Below are positions 20,842 to 31,415 of a stretch of 64,000 bases of DNA, piece after piece (the stretch's first letter is position 1; every line of letters starts with the position of its first letter). Below the pieces are notes generated by a model. It did not search any database, was not told the DNA's origin, and saw only the letters and a list, made by a program, of their open reading frames with translations. A program made the position numbers and the translations under genes. This stretch comes from Tretioscincus oriximinensis (lineage: Eukaryota > Chordata > Lepidosauria > Squamata > Gymnophthalmidae), in assembly GCA_022410635.1 (NCBI GenBank), contig JAJVDF010000237.1, forward strand, positions 1,524,737 through 1,588,736, in the 5' to 3' direction.

Positions 20842-21178
20842 AGGCATGAATGGCTCAGTCGCTAAGGAATGGTCTCTCATCTGGGAGATGGGTTTCGAAT
20901 CCCTGTGTCAGACATGGGGAAGACTGAGCATATTTTCCTAGCCTGTAGCTCTAGCCAACCCAGCTGTTCGAAAGCATGAATTGCAAGAAATTGCAACTGA
21001 ATGCAAGTAGATACATGGGAACCACCACAGCCTGGTGGGGAAGATAGAATGTCAGCCTTTGGGCAAAAATACCCTTGTAAGCCACTTTGAGTCTCGTTGA
21101 AAGGTTAGAAAAGCGGGGTATAAGAACTCAGTTCTTCTTCATCTTCTTCTTCTTCATCATCTTCTTCTTTTTCTTCTT
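20842..21178 (+). repeat. SINE S1, tandem to the previous copy
   Basis: Second same-strand copy 45 bp after the first, ending in (TTC)n at 21133-21176. Its end lies about 185 nt before exon 2. Confidence 0.9.
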
Positions 21179-21363
21179 AAATCCACAGCTTTACCTTGAA
21201 GACTGATATGTAGGAAAATATGCTGTGTTTCTGGAAGTGGAAGTTTGGTTGCATTTTAGATGAAATTTCATGTTTCAAAAATCTCACAAGACCTTGTTTT
21301 TAAAGGCCATATTTAAACATGAGTCTTAACATTTTTTATATCTGCTTTGTTTTGTTTCTACAG

Positions 21364-21439
21364 AATGTTATGGAACAGTTCAATCCGGGACTGAGAAATC
21401 TAATAAACCTGGGGAAAAACTATGAAAAAGCTGTTAATG
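21364..21439 (+). CDS. BAIAP2L1: BAIAP2L1 exon (second coding exon), start of I-BAR core
   Basis: This internal exon of 76 nt starts in phase 0 and ends in phase 1. It encodes 25 residues beginning [17 protein letters not shown] and ending NYEKAVN, which match the N-terminal helix of the IMD/I-BAR domain of BAIAP2L1 (IRTKS) far better than paralogue BAIAP2, which reads IMEQFNPSLRNFIAMG there. The acceptor follows a T-rich tract ending CTACAG, and the donor is GTAAGC. The family protein binds PI(4,5)P2-rich membrane through the I-BAR dimer and links Rac and actin regulators at protrusions. The first exon, with the initiator Met, is not in the window. Skipping this exon would shift the frame, since 76 is not a multiple of 3. 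Identity comes from remembered family sequence; phase and splice sites are seen directly. Confidence 0.96.
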
Positions 21440-21743
21440 GTAAGCCTCTCAAAAATATGCGTTAATCCCACATATTATCTATTTAAATTCGCCTGAATCA
21501 AAGTATAATGTCATGTCTTGCAATTTAAAAAATCCTTCCAAACAGTATTTAGCCTCATGTGCACTTAAAATTATGTTAAACAGGTTGCCTTTAACAATGA
21601 AAGATCGCAGCCCTAATATGGGTTTAAGTGTATTAAAACATACTAATTAAAAGTGGATTTGAATACATCACTTCTTGTTTTGTGCTCAGCAGAGCAGCTC
21701 AACAATCTCTAGAATCCTGAATACTAGTGATGCCACATTATTA

Positions 21744-21982
21744 TACAGGGTGCTTCAAAAAAATGCATACACACTTTGAAGTTCCATAGAAAATTTATTT
21801 ACTGTTCTACAAAGTTAAATTTCAGGATTTCCCGATTTGAACAGTATTAACATTTGTTATTTACGTTTTATTTACATTGCACTTTAAGCTTTCTAATTTC
21901 CTGAAATTTAACTTTGTAGAACAGTAAATAAATTTTCTATGGAAGTTCAAAGTGTGTATACATTTTTGGGAAGCACCCTGTA
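21744..21982. mobile_element. Mariner/Tc1-type MITE with long terminal inverted repeats
   Basis: TA dinucleotides (21744-21745 and 21981-21982) flank ends CAGGGTGCTTCAAAAAAATG and CCCAAAAATG.../GAAGCACCCTG. Arms of about 80 nt (AAATTTAACTTTGTAGAACAG in both directions) surround a short centre. Such TA-flanked palindromic elements are typical of non-autonomous mariner relatives. The N at 21983 lies just outside. Confidence 0.85.
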
Positions 21983-22031
21983 NATATAGATATTGCCTAT
22001 CCAGATTTTTTTTTAAGAAAAGTGGAAGTGG

Positions 22032-22136
22032 AATGCGATTATAAATTAAACAAAAACTCCAGTCAAAATCAATTTACTATTTCAACTTTCCGTGTTGTCT
22101 CAGAAAACAGATCCAGTAGGTACTAAGGGTGCATCC
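22032..22136 (-). repeat. Right arm of the 105-bp inverted repeat
   Basis: Reverse complement of 19137-19241. It lies 593 nt downstream of exon 2. Confidence 0.9.
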
Positions 22137-22223
22137 ACACAGCTACCTTTCTGTATTTCAACACTATTTCTGTATATCATAAGTAATAAAAGGCAAGTGG
22201 GAGAATTCAACATTCCAAGGTAC

Positions 22224-22620
22224 AATGACCAATGGCAGGACTCGGAACTTTAGCAGCTACCAGAGGCCAGAGTGTGCTGGCTGGGAAACTGGATAAAAGA
22301 CAGAAATGGTTGGTTCTCTGGATGGAAAGATGTGAAAAGTGGAGTACGCCAGAGTTCAAGGGGGCAAGGGAGGGAGTGGCCAATACTGGGAGGGAAAGAA
22401 AAAGAAGGAAATGAAGGAATTGATGGAAAGTGGAAGGGAAGGAAGATAAAGAAGAAAAAATGAAGAAGGAAATGAAGAAGGAAGAAAAACAGAAACAAGG
22501 AATAAAACAGAAGCAACAAGTGAAAGGGGGATGAGAGGGGCAAGGGGGAGAGGGAGTAGGGGGAGGTATGGGATGGGAGCAAGAGCCTGTTGCATTCCCA
22601 TAATGCAATGGGCTAATTCT
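22224..22620 (+). repeat. Left arm of a large foldback: one 38-bp unit plus purine-rich arm
   Basis: One minisatellite-like unit (22224-22268), then a GGAAGGAAATGAAGG-rich stretch and GCAATGGGCTAATTCTACTAG. Its reverse complement, diverged, is at 22960-23305. The 231-codon minus frame across it is low-complexity and not a gene. Confidence 0.7.
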
Positions 22621-22959
22621 ACTAGTAGGGCTATAAAATACGCTGCTTACTGACCGCAAACATGGTCTTTCCTCACCATGAATTTGCCTAAATTCCCCAT
22701 GAAACCCTATTGTAAATCCTAACTTGTGATTGGCTGACTTGCCACTGATATTGACTCTGGCTTCCCTTCTTGCTGGCTGGGGAATTTCAAAGGAAAAAAA
22801 GTTTCTTTTTAAAATCGCCTGAGGTTTGGAAGTTGCTAAGTTTTTTTTTTCTACTCCTGTAAAAAGCAGCTCTGATCTTGCTGCAACAAGGCAGGTAGAC
22901 ACAGGTTTGCAAGGCAGAACAGGGTATCAGAAGCTCTAAAGATGTCCACATTTCATTAT
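22621..22959. other. Spacer of the foldback
   Basis: Non-palindromic centre including AGGGCTATAAAATACGCTGC and a T9 run; no coding function recognised. Confidence 0.45.
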
Positions 22960-23305
22960 ATTATTAGTGGAATTAGCCCATTGCATCCCTCTTACTCCCA
23001 TCGATGCCTCCAGCCATTTCCTCCCTCGCCCCTTCCCTTCCGCTTTTCACTTGCTTCTTTGTTTCGTTCCTATTTTCTTTCCGTTTTCCTTTCCATCTTT
23101 TCCTTTATTTTTTCTTATCTTCCTTCTCTTCCATCTTTCTTCCATGCCTTCCTTTGTTCTTCCTTTCCTTCCCTCCAAGTATTAGTCCCAGTATTGAATC
23201 TAGGTATTCCACCATTTCTTACATCTTTCCATTTATTACACCCCTTTCACATTTATTACACCCCTCTGTTTTCTATCTTTCAGCCAGTTTCCAACTCAGG
23301 ACTGT
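22960..23305 (-). repeat. Right arm of the foldback, pyrimidine-rich
   Basis: Begins TTATTAGTGGAATTAGCCCA, followed by CTTCC-rich sequence. Openings similar to this occur at 31550 and 50820. Confidence 0.65.
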
Positions 23306-23570
23306 GGTCTCTGGAGGATGCCAAAGTTCTGAGCCCTGTCATTGGTCTCTGGAGACTGTCAAAGTTCGGAGCCCTGCCATTGGTCTCTGGAGGCTGTCAA
23401 AGTTCTGAGCCCTGCCATTGGTCTCTGGAGGCTGTCAAAGTTCCAAGCCCTGTCATTGGTCTCTGGAGGTTGTCAAAGTTCTGAGCCCTGTCATTGGTCT
23501 CTGGAGGTTGTCAAAGTTCTGAGCCCTGTCATTGGTCTCTGGAGGTTGTCAAAGTTCCAAGCCCTGTTGT
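23306..23570 (-). repeat. 38-bp minisatellite, about 7 units, reverse of that at 1-235
   Basis: Units read GGTCTCTGGAGGCTGTCAAA / GTTCTGAGCCCTGTCATT with a strict 38-bp period. All are the reverse complement of the array at the window start. Confidence 0.95.
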
Positions 23571-23579
23571 TGGCAGTAG

Positions 23580-24590
23580 TACTCAGAACCTTGAACTTTC
23601 CCACAAGCCTTTTATTACTTATGAATGAAAACAAATAAAAACAAAATAAAAACAAATAGCAATTAATATGCTCAAGCCTGAATTGATTTTTTTAAAAAAT
23701 TGCTATTAAACAGGAAGAGTTCAAATTCTGATATCTTTTGTTTATCATTCTGGTGTACTCATTTGAAGAGCTCTACAAGTTGGAAATCTTTGGAGTAGGA
23801 CTTGTGTATTTACAAAGTACTTCACAATAATTACTTGCTTGTGGAATGTTAAGGTAGAATGGGAGGGAGTAACACTCTGTAATCAGCTCCAAGTACCTAA
23901 AGAAACCCTATACTAGCACCAGTGTAAAATAACAAATATTATCCGTACATTAATATCAGTAGTAACATTTCCTTATCTGACTTTATTGAGATGTATCTGT
24001 CAATCAGCACTGTAATTAATGGAGTTGCAAAAAGACATTTTCTAGGAGCTGTTAGCCGCTGCCCTAGGTGAGCAGTTTAAATCCAGAATTTATTTTAAAT
24101 CCAGAAGAACCCAACTGCCCGCTTGTCTGCACCTTTCTGTGTTAACCTAGTAAGGACCTGATGTGTCCACAGGGAACTGTATTCTCATTCCATTGCATCC
24201 CAAAAATTCACCTGCACAGCCTCTCTATTGGTTGCTCTACTACCTTCCCCTTGTATGTCTGGGCTCCACTCCCTATAACTTGCCTTGAATCTCAACCAAG
24301 TGGGTGTGTCTTGGCTCAAATCCATTGGCGGACTGGGAGACAGAGGGGGACCTGCCCATTGGGCGGCAACAGGAGGGAGGGAGCAAGCTTGCTTTGAGCT
24401 GCACATGGTACTTTTACTCCGAATATCTATGGTGGTACCATAATCCCTTATCACATATTAATGCTCCTTCCCAGAGTGTATGAGAATTCTCATAGGCATG
24501 TACAGTTACCTGGGCTGTAGCACACACACAAAGCATCGTAGACCAACAGCACCTGGATGTTTAAAAATGCAAGTAATCCCAGGGCAGGCA
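23580..24590. other. AT-rich then mixed intron, nothing recognised
   Basis: About 1 kb with no repeat signature that I can name. Confidence 0.45.
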
Positions 24591-24591
24591 T

Positions 24592-25535
24592 AAGAAAATA
24601 AGAGCATAAGAGCCATACTGGATCAGGCCACAGCCCATCAAGTCCAGCATTCTGTCCCACCCAGAGGCCCACCAGATGCACCTGGGCAGTCCGAACAGAG
24701 GAAAACAAAATATGCTCCTGTTCATGACACCCTGCAAATGGCATTTCAGGAGCACTACCTGTTGCTCCATCCCGGAGGAAGCATCCAGACATACATCCTA
24801 GTACCCATTTATACCCTTGGTGTCCATAAACCTATCTAGTCCTGTCTTGAAACTATCCAAGCTGTTAGCTACCACTACCTCTTCAGGAAGTAAATTCCAN
24901 AGGCCGATGAACCTCTGGGTGAAAAAATACTTTCCTTTGTCTGTTCTCACTTTTCTACCCAACAGTTTTAAGGAGTGCCCTCTGGTCCTTGTGTTGTGTG
25001 ATAGAGAAAACATTTTTTCTCTATTCACTCTGTCCATCCCATGCATGATTTTGTACACTTCAATCAGATCACCCCTCAAATGCCTCCTTTCAAGGCTGAA
25101 GAGGCCCAGACGTTGCAGCCTTGCTTCGTAAGGGAGGTGCTCCAGACCCTTGATCATTTTTGTTGCCCTTTTCTGCACCTTCTCCAGTTCCACAATATCC
25201 TTTGTGAGATGGGTGACCAGAACTGAACACAGTATTCCAAATGTGGCCTCACCCACAGATTTATAAAGAGGCAAAACAACATTTGCTGACTTATTTTCAA
25301 TTCCTTTCCTAATTATCCCCAACATGGAATTTGCCTTTTTTGCTGCTGCTGCTGCACACTGGGTTGACCTCTTCATCGAATTGTCCACCAACACCCCAGG
25401 ATCCTTTTCTTGCTCGGTCACAGAAAGCTTGGTTCCCACCAGGTGGTAGGAGTAGTTGGGGTTCTTTGCCCCAATATGCATGGCCTTGCACTTGCTTAAG
25501 TTGAAGAACAGGTGAGCCCACTCGCATCCTGGTCA
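24592..25535 (-). repeat. CR1-type LINE, best-preserved copy (ORF2 C-terminus and 3' UTR)
   Basis: On the minus strand 24798-25481 is open for 227 codons: MHIGAKNPNYSYHLVGTKLS, LGVLVDN-type, KDIVELEKVQKRATKMIKGL, GLFSLERRHLRGDLIEVYKI, and it ends at a DRFMDTKGINGY stop. This is the thumb/C-terminal part of a CR1-clade reverse transcriptase. The 3' UTR ends in a TTATGCTCTTATTTTCTTATG-like tail. 5' truncated, so unable to move; a PGVLVDN substitution and an N are present. Confidence 0.88.
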
Positions 25536-25569
25536 GTCCACCCCTGCTGAAGTCCCAGCTGAATGTCCC

Positions 25570-25695
25570 CTTTTCTGTCTTTTTGCATGCGATACATCTA
25601 AAGAAGTTGACTTGTCTGCGAAAGCTGCTCTTGTTACTTTCTAAGTGTTGCAAGACCTTTTGCTGGTCCCAGACTAACATGGCTTCTTTTTTGAA
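25570..25695 (-). repeat. Foldback-family fragment
   Basis: GAAGTTGACTTGTCTGCGAAAGC, AAGACCTTTTGCTGG and CCAGACTAACATGGCTTCTT correspond to one arm and the head of the element at 15462. Confidence 0.65.
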
Positions 25696-25699
25696 ACCT

Positions 25700-26255
25700 T
25701 ATTGCCTTGCATAAAGTTTCCTTGACTTTAAGCTCACATTTTTTTGCTAATGGTGGAATCCAGACATTTACAAAACACGGACAAAAATAATACATGTGGT
25801 GTTTCTTCACAGTGAGTCTGTGCGACAGATTTTTTTCATTAGAAGTACTTTTCGGAATCTAGCAAATTAAAGCAAGACGGAGGACAAAATGAGCATCTCA
25901 GAAATGTTTGCTTCCTCCTTGTACAAATTTACAAATATTTAAAATAAACACATGCACAGGATACTGGAGATTCTTTGCAAGATAAAAATTATGGATCGTT
26001 TCCCCATTTCTTTAAGACATTAAGAGCTATTTGTTTTGCTCTCTGTAATTTCGCACAAGCAAGGTTTTCTGCTGGTCGCTTTGACCTTCTTTGTCTCAGT
26101 TTATATTCATTTTACGTAGTCATAGAGACTTTCTTCCACTGATAAGCCCTCTTGCAGAGTCGCATTTCTCAAGAATCTCCTTTCATATTCTCTTTCCAAG
26201 TCCTAGTGATCTTCTACACCAGTAGAGATGTTTCTTTCAGGTTAGACTAGGGGGA
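25700..26255. other. AT-rich intron, nothing recognised
   Basis: No supported feature. Confidence 0.45.
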
Positions 26256-26263
26256 ACAAATAG

Positions 26264-26811
26264 TAGACTGACCAGATTTTCTGAGACCCAAACCGGGTTA
26301 ATTAATATTCATGCTAATTTTGCATATTCATAAATATGCAAATTACCCACCAACATGCATTCTCTTCCAAAATTCCCACCCGAGAAATTGGTGAAGCATG
26401 TGAGAACGTTTTTAACTGTGCGAGGATTTTTAAACTGAGAATTTTTGGAGTACATCAGAATTTTTTAAAATTTTTACAGAGAGGAAGGTGCCTTCAGAAG
26501 CTGGCCCCAGTTGCCAGAACCCCCTAGTGGTGGTGCAGCAATTTTTTAAAAAAAATGTAAAATTTTTTTGAAGTGTGCGAGAAAGTTTTGAAGTGTGTGA
26601 GAATTTTTCTTTTTTACTGAGGGGAGGGTGCCTTCAGGAGCTGGTCTCAGATGCCAGAGCCCCCTAGTGATGCTGCAGTGAATTTTTTCTTTTAAAAAAA
26701 ATTTCCTCAGCAAAACCCGGTAAATGGTACCCCCCCCCCCCCGGGAGGGCGGGGTAGACACCCCCAAAACGGGTTTCCCCCCCCCCAAAAGGGGGGCATC
26801 TGGTCAGCCTA
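26264..26811. mobile_element. hAT-like MITE, 548 bp, with internal duplication
   Basis: Ends TAGACTGACCAGATTTTCTG and CATCTGGTCAGCCTA; flanks ACAAATAG (26256-26263) and ACAAGTAG (26812-26819), 7/8. Inside, GGAAGGTGCCTTCAGAAGCTGG..CCCCTAGTGGTGGTGCAG occurs twice with small changes (about 26480 and 26626), so this member is internally duplicated. Contains a C14 run at 26731. Confidence 0.75.
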
Positions 26812-27059
26812 ACAAGTAGTTCACATGAAGAATCTAGGAACCTGGGAGCTGCCACTTTTGTTTTAATATTGCCCTTTGGATGTGGGGTTATGATTGCAAT
26901 TTGTTTTTAAACCTTTCCTGGATCTGCTTTTGCAATTCATGTTGTATTGTACTGGTTTTACATAATTATCTTGTATTTTATGGTTTGTATTGCATTGTGA
27001 GCCACCCAAAGCCCTTTGTGGGGTGGGCAGGGTATAAATCAAATAGTAAAGTAAAGCAA

Positions 27060-27362
27060 ATACCTGAAGGGCTGCCACAGAGCAGAGGGATCAGCATTGT
27101 TCTCATTGGCACATGGAAGGACTAGAAACCGTGGGATGAAACTACAAGGGAGGAGGTTTAGTTTAGAAATATATAAAAAAACTTTCTAACAGAAAGGGTG
27201 ATAAACAGGTTGCCACAGAAGGTCTCCTTCGCTGGAAGTCTTTAACCAGGCTGGGCAGCCATCTATATGGGATGGTTTAGTGGATCCTGTATTGAGCAGT
27301 GGGTTGGGCCTGATGACCCTGGAAATCCCTTCCAACTCTATGATTCTATGACAAAATGATTC
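27060..27362 (+). repeat. CR1 LINE 3' end (duplicated at 28820-29122)
   Basis: GAAGGGCTGCCACAGAGCAG to CCAACTCTATGATTCTATGA, with the classical CR1 octamer-like tail. Confidence 0.82.
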
Positions 27363-27816
27363 TGTAGGACCATTTATAGCATCTCTTTTGAAGCCCCTTT
27401 GTTCTGGGGGGTTGTATGTTTGAAGTACAAGACTATGAAAAGATTAATGCCCTTTTAAATATCTGTTTATATACTCCCTTGTCAATGTAAAGACATTCTT
27501 GATCATTATTTATCCTTTCCTATCTTATGTCCTCTAGCAAGAAACTGTCCTGTCGCTTTTCTCTTACCTGCTTTGGGTTGGGAGTCTCTACATTTACCAC
27601 AAGGGTGCTCAAGCACAATACCTAACTGTATTTGGATTCTTCTGTTCTGCACACTGGTTTAATCCATCTGTATTCAGATAAATATGACCCTGTATAGGCA
27701 GCTAAAATGGCAATTTATACAATGATATTAGTGGACCTGATTTTTCAAGTGAACTATCTTTCCAAAAATGGCTAGGCTGTTGAAGGAAAGCTTACATATT
27801 TCCCTGTTCTAGTTTA
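27363..27816. other. Unrecognised intron (duplicated at 29123-29576)
   Basis: No supported feature. Confidence 0.4.
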
Positions 27817-28090
27817 AGAAGAAGAAGAAGAACTTGGTTCTTATACCCCGCTTTTCTCACCTTTTCAAAGGGACTCAAAGCGGCTTACAAGGGTATTTTG
27901 CCCGAAGGCTCACATTCTATCTTCCCCACCAGGCTGTGGTGGTTCCCATGTATCTACTTGCAGTCAGTTGCAATTTCTTGCAATTCTTGCTTTCGAATAG
28001 CTGGGTTGGCTAGAGCTACAGGCTAGTGGAAGGTGCTCACCCCTCCCCACTTCCAACACAGGGCTTCGAAACCCCATCTCCCAGGCGAGA
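27817..28090 (-). repeat. SINE S1, reverse, head missing at the N
   Basis: Identical to 29577-29850; the tRNA head is cut off by the N at 28091. Confidence 0.9.
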
Positions 28091-28091
28091 N

Positions 28092-29850
28092 AAATATGCA
28101 AATTACCCACCAACATGCATTCTCTTCCAAAATTCCCACCCGAGAAATTGGTGAAGCATGTGAGAACGTTTTTAACTGTGCGAGGATTTTTAAACTGAGA
28201 ATTTTTGGAGTACATCAGAATTTTTTAAAATTTTTACAGAGAGGAAGGTGCCTTCAGAAGCTGGCCCCAGTTGCCAGAACCCCCTAGTGGTGGTGCAGCA
28301 ATTTTTTAAAAAAAATGTAAAATTTTTTTGAAGTGTGCGAGAAAGTTTTGAAGTGTGTGAGAATTTTTCTTTTTTACTGAGGGGAGGGTGCCTTCAGGAG
28401 CTGGTCTCAGATGCCAGAGCCCCCTAGTGATGCTGCAGTGAATTTTTTCTTTTAAAAAAAATTTCCTCAGCAAAACCCGGTAAATGGTACCCCCCCCCCC
28501 CCGGGAGGGCGGGGTAGACACCCCCAAAACGGGTTTCCCCCCCCCCAAAAGGGGGGCATCTGGTCAGCCTAACAAGTAGTTCACATGAAGAATCTAGGAA
28601 CCTGGGAGCTGCCACTTTTGTTTTAATATTGCCCTTTGGATGTGGGGTTATGATTGCAATTTGTTTTTAAACCTTTCCTGGATCTGCTTTTGCAATTCAT
28701 GTTGTATTGTACTGGTTTTACATAATTATCTTGTATTTTATGGTTTGTATTGCATTGTGAGCCACCCAAAGCCCTTTGTGGGGTGGGCAGGGTATAAATC
28801 AAATAGTAAAGTAAAGCAAATACCTGAAGGGCTGCCACAGAGCAGAGGGATCAGCATTGTTCTCATTGGCACATGGAAGGACTAGAAACCGTGGGATGAA
28901 ACTACAAGGGAGGAGGTTTAGTTTAGAAATATATAAAAAAACTTTCTAACAGAAAGGGTGATAAACAGGTTGCCACAGAAGGTCTCCTTCGCTGGAAGTC
29001 TTTAACCAGGCTGGGCAGCCATCTATATGGGATGGTTTAGTGGATCCTGTATTGAGCAGTGGGTTGGGCCTGATGACCCTGGAAATCCCTTCCAACTCTA
29101 TGATTCTATGACAAAATGATTCTGTAGGACCATTTATAGCATCTCTTTTGAAGCCCCTTTGTTCTGGGGGGTTGTATGTTTGAAGTACAAGACTATGAAA
29201 AGATTAATGCCCTTTTAAATATCTGTTTATATACTCCCTTGTCAATGTAAAGACATTCTTGATCATTATTTATCCTTTCCTATCTTATGTCCTCTAGCAA
29301 GAAACTGTCCTGTCGCTTTTCTCTTACCTGCTTTGGGTTGGGAGTCTCTACATTTACCACAAGGGTGCTCAAGCACAATACCTAACTGTATTTGGATTCT
29401 TCTGTTCTGCACACTGGTTTAATCCATCTGTATTCAGATAAATATGACCCTGTATAGGCAGCTAAAATGGCAATTTATACAATGATATTAGTGGACCTGA
29501 TTTTTCAAGTGAACTATCTTTCCAAAAATGGCTAGGCTGTTGAAGGAAAGCTTACATATTTCCCTGTTCTAGTTTAAGAAGAAGAAGAAGAACTTGGTTC
29601 TTATACCCCGCTTTTCTCACCTTTTCAAAGGGACTCAAAGCGGCTTACAAGGGTATTTTGCCCGAAGGCTCACATTCTATCTTCCCCACCAGGCTGTGGT
29701 GGTTCCCATGTATCTACTTGCAGTCAGTTGCAATTTCTTGCAATTCTTGCTTTCGAATAGCTGGGTTGGCTAGAGCTACAGGCTAGTGGAAGGTGCTCAC
29801 CCCTCCCCACTTCCAACACAGGGCTTCGAAACCCCATCTCCCAGGCGAGA
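28092..29850 (+). repeat. 1.76-kb direct duplication, copy 2
   Basis: Starts inside a hAT MITE (its first 68 bp are missing) and ends inside a SINE whose head continues normally at 29851. Copy 1 breaks off at that same point in the SINE. Both breaks are as expected if two contigs overlap. Confidence 0.95.
28820..29122 (+). repeat. CR1 LINE 3' end, second copy of 27060-27362
   Basis: Identical to the first copy. Confidence 0.82.
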
Positions 29851-29886
29851 GACGAATTCCTAAGCAACTGAGCCATTTGCGCCTGC
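29577..29886 (-). repeat. SINE S1, reverse, complete
   Basis: (AAG)n, body and the complete head ending GCAACTGAGCCATTTGCGCCTG. Shows what the broken copy at 27817 should look like. Confidence 0.92.
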
Positions 29887-30009
29887 TTAACTGTTTGTGT
29901 CCCTAGGGAGGACTGAGGCTTGGAACATTAGTCCCTAGTGCTCAGCCAACTAAGAGGTAGCTGTGGAGACAAGGAGATTCTAAGGAAGTCAGAGAAACTA
30001 ACAATAGTT

Positions 30010-30165
30010 CCAATAGTTTTAAACCTATTCTATCTTCCCCATCACATTTGTGGCGGTACCCATTAATTTAATTGCAGAGTGCTTTCAGATATCTGGGTTG
30101 GACAGAGCTGAGCCCAGACCTCTAGATTGAGAGATGGTCTCTTAACATTTGCCATTCGTGCCTTG
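30010..30165 (-). repeat. Old SINE S1 relic, reverse
   Basis: TTCTATCTTCCCCATCACATTTGTGG, TTTCAGATATCTGGGTTGG and GATTGAGAGATGGTCTCTTA align to the S1 body and head, with large divergence. Confidence 0.5.
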
Positions 30166-30642
30166 ATGAGGGAGCCTCGTCTGAAATACTGTGTCAAGTT
30201 TTGGGCACTTCAATTTAAAAATGGCCTTGACAGCCTGGAGCAAGTTCAAAAGGAAGTTACAAAGATGATCAGGAGTCTACAAAGTGTTTCCTATGAAGAA
30301 CAGTTAAAGGATTACAAATGCTTAGTCTACAAAAGAGAAGACTGAGAAGCGACGTGATCTGTCTATAAATATCTGAAGGTCTCTTACAGTGCAGTGGAAC
30401 CCAACCTATTCAAACTTACAGAAGGAAGAAGTAGATACAGATTGGATATTAGAAAAAGCTTTTGATCAAGCTGTGGAATGGGTGTCACTGAAGATCGTGA
30501 GTTCTTTGATGGAACTCTTCAAACAATTGCTGCACGACCATGTGTCTGNGATGCTTCTGTGAATTCTGCATTGAGCAGGGAGCTGGATCTGATGAACCTG
30601 GAGGGTCTCTTCCAACCTTTGACTCTGTGATTCTATAATCTC
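30165..30642 (+). repeat. CR1 LINE 3' end
   Basis: Translation fragments LKYCVKFWALQFKNGLDSLE, QVQKEVTKMIRSLQSVSYEE and a GACTCTGTGATTCTATAAT tail identify a decayed CR1. Confidence 0.8.
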
Positions 30643-30644
30643 TC

Positions 30645-31415
30645 ATGTAAGTGTAGGGGAATGTTCTGGGACAACCTTCTGAATGGAAAAGCTGGAACTG
30701 TTTCAGGCTAGGTCAGTCCTACCAGCCCAACCCAGAATTGATGAAATAAAGAAGCCATGCTTTTTCCCCTTTAAAAAAGCTACGATGCAAACAGATCTAG
30801 AATTTAACTTATGTAATCTCCTTCTGACTCCCAAATGCTGGCTGCTCTCCAGTTTAAAACTAACTTCCATGACCCATCCAGCAGAACAGGCCTTGGCATT
30901 CACATGAAAGATGTAAAAATAACATGGGAACCTAAATGCAAAGTAGCAAAGCACAACAATAACACGATACTTATTTTCATGGGAGACGCTGAACTGATCT
31001 GGTAGGATTCGCAACAGATTGCTTAGGCTCACCTGAAGAAGAGGGAAATTTGGATTTACTACTCCTTGTCCAATTCATTGGAGTAAGGATGAATCTGTGA
31101 ATGGGAGTGACTCTGTAGTGCAGAGCAAATAGCCTGGAAAACAAACCCCTGCTTTCCAGATTTTATTTCCAGTCTCTAGAGTGACTTCAGTTCCGGTCCT
31201 CTGCTAGAAGAGACACCACAAAATTTTCACGCACGAGGGAAATATTCAGTGACAGGAACATATTGCAAGGAAAATTCTTGGAAATGGGTTATACTAGCTT
31301 TTATTTTCATCTAATAAATAGAGGGTAAAGGAAGGGTCCCTTCCTTGGTTCTTTCCTTCCTTCCTTGGTTCCTTGAAATGTACAATTAATCACTAAATGC
31401 TGTTTGTCTCTGTAG
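30645..31415. other. Unrecognised intron up to the acceptor of exon 3
   Basis: Only a short TTCC repeat at 31337-31371. Confidence 0.45.

Larger units (their letters stand above)
1..21363 (+). other. BAIAP2L1: BAIAP2L1 intron 1, 3' part
   Basis: Everything up to the first exon seen is inferred to be intron 1, because the exon at 21364 begins about 17 codons into the family protein and no sequence encoding an MSRGPEE-like start was found upstream. It is filled with SINEs, LINE fragments, MITEs and microsatellites listed separately. An alternative or true upstream promoter inside it cannot be excluded (see the motif cluster at 2823-2940). Confidence 0.8.
26332..28090 (+). repeat. 1.76-kb direct duplication, copy 1 (probable assembly artefact)
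   Basis: Identical line by line to 28092-29850 at a constant offset of 1,760, including homopolymer C and A runs. The only intervening base is N (28091). See the matching finding. Confidence 0.95.
21440..31415 (+). other. BAIAP2L1: BAIAP2L1 intron 2
   Basis: The borders are GTAAGC and TGTAG. The apparent length is 9,976 nt, but about 1.76 kb of this is probably an assembly duplication (26332-29850), so the true intron may be about 8.2 kb. It holds a mariner-type MITE, an inverted-repeat arm, a foldback with minisatellite, and a CR1-type LINE. Confidence 0.9.

Noticed and set aside
22207..22902. 231-codon minus-strand frame
   Set aside because: It crosses the purine-rich foldback arm and minisatellite unit; composition is low-complexity Ser/Phe/Pro/Leu with no domain.
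23306..23570. Regular repeats that might suggest a CRISPR array
   Set aside because: Units are contiguous 38-mers without spacers, in a vertebrate intron.
22942..23638. Overlapping frames with repeated SLEAVKVPSPVIGLWRL-type peptides
   Set aside because: The peptide repeat is the 38-bp minisatellite read in three frames; there is no codon-level conservation.
24798..25481. 227-codon minus-strand frame as a cellular gene
   Set aside because: It is the C-terminal part of a CR1-type LINE reverse transcriptase followed by that LINE's 3' UTR.
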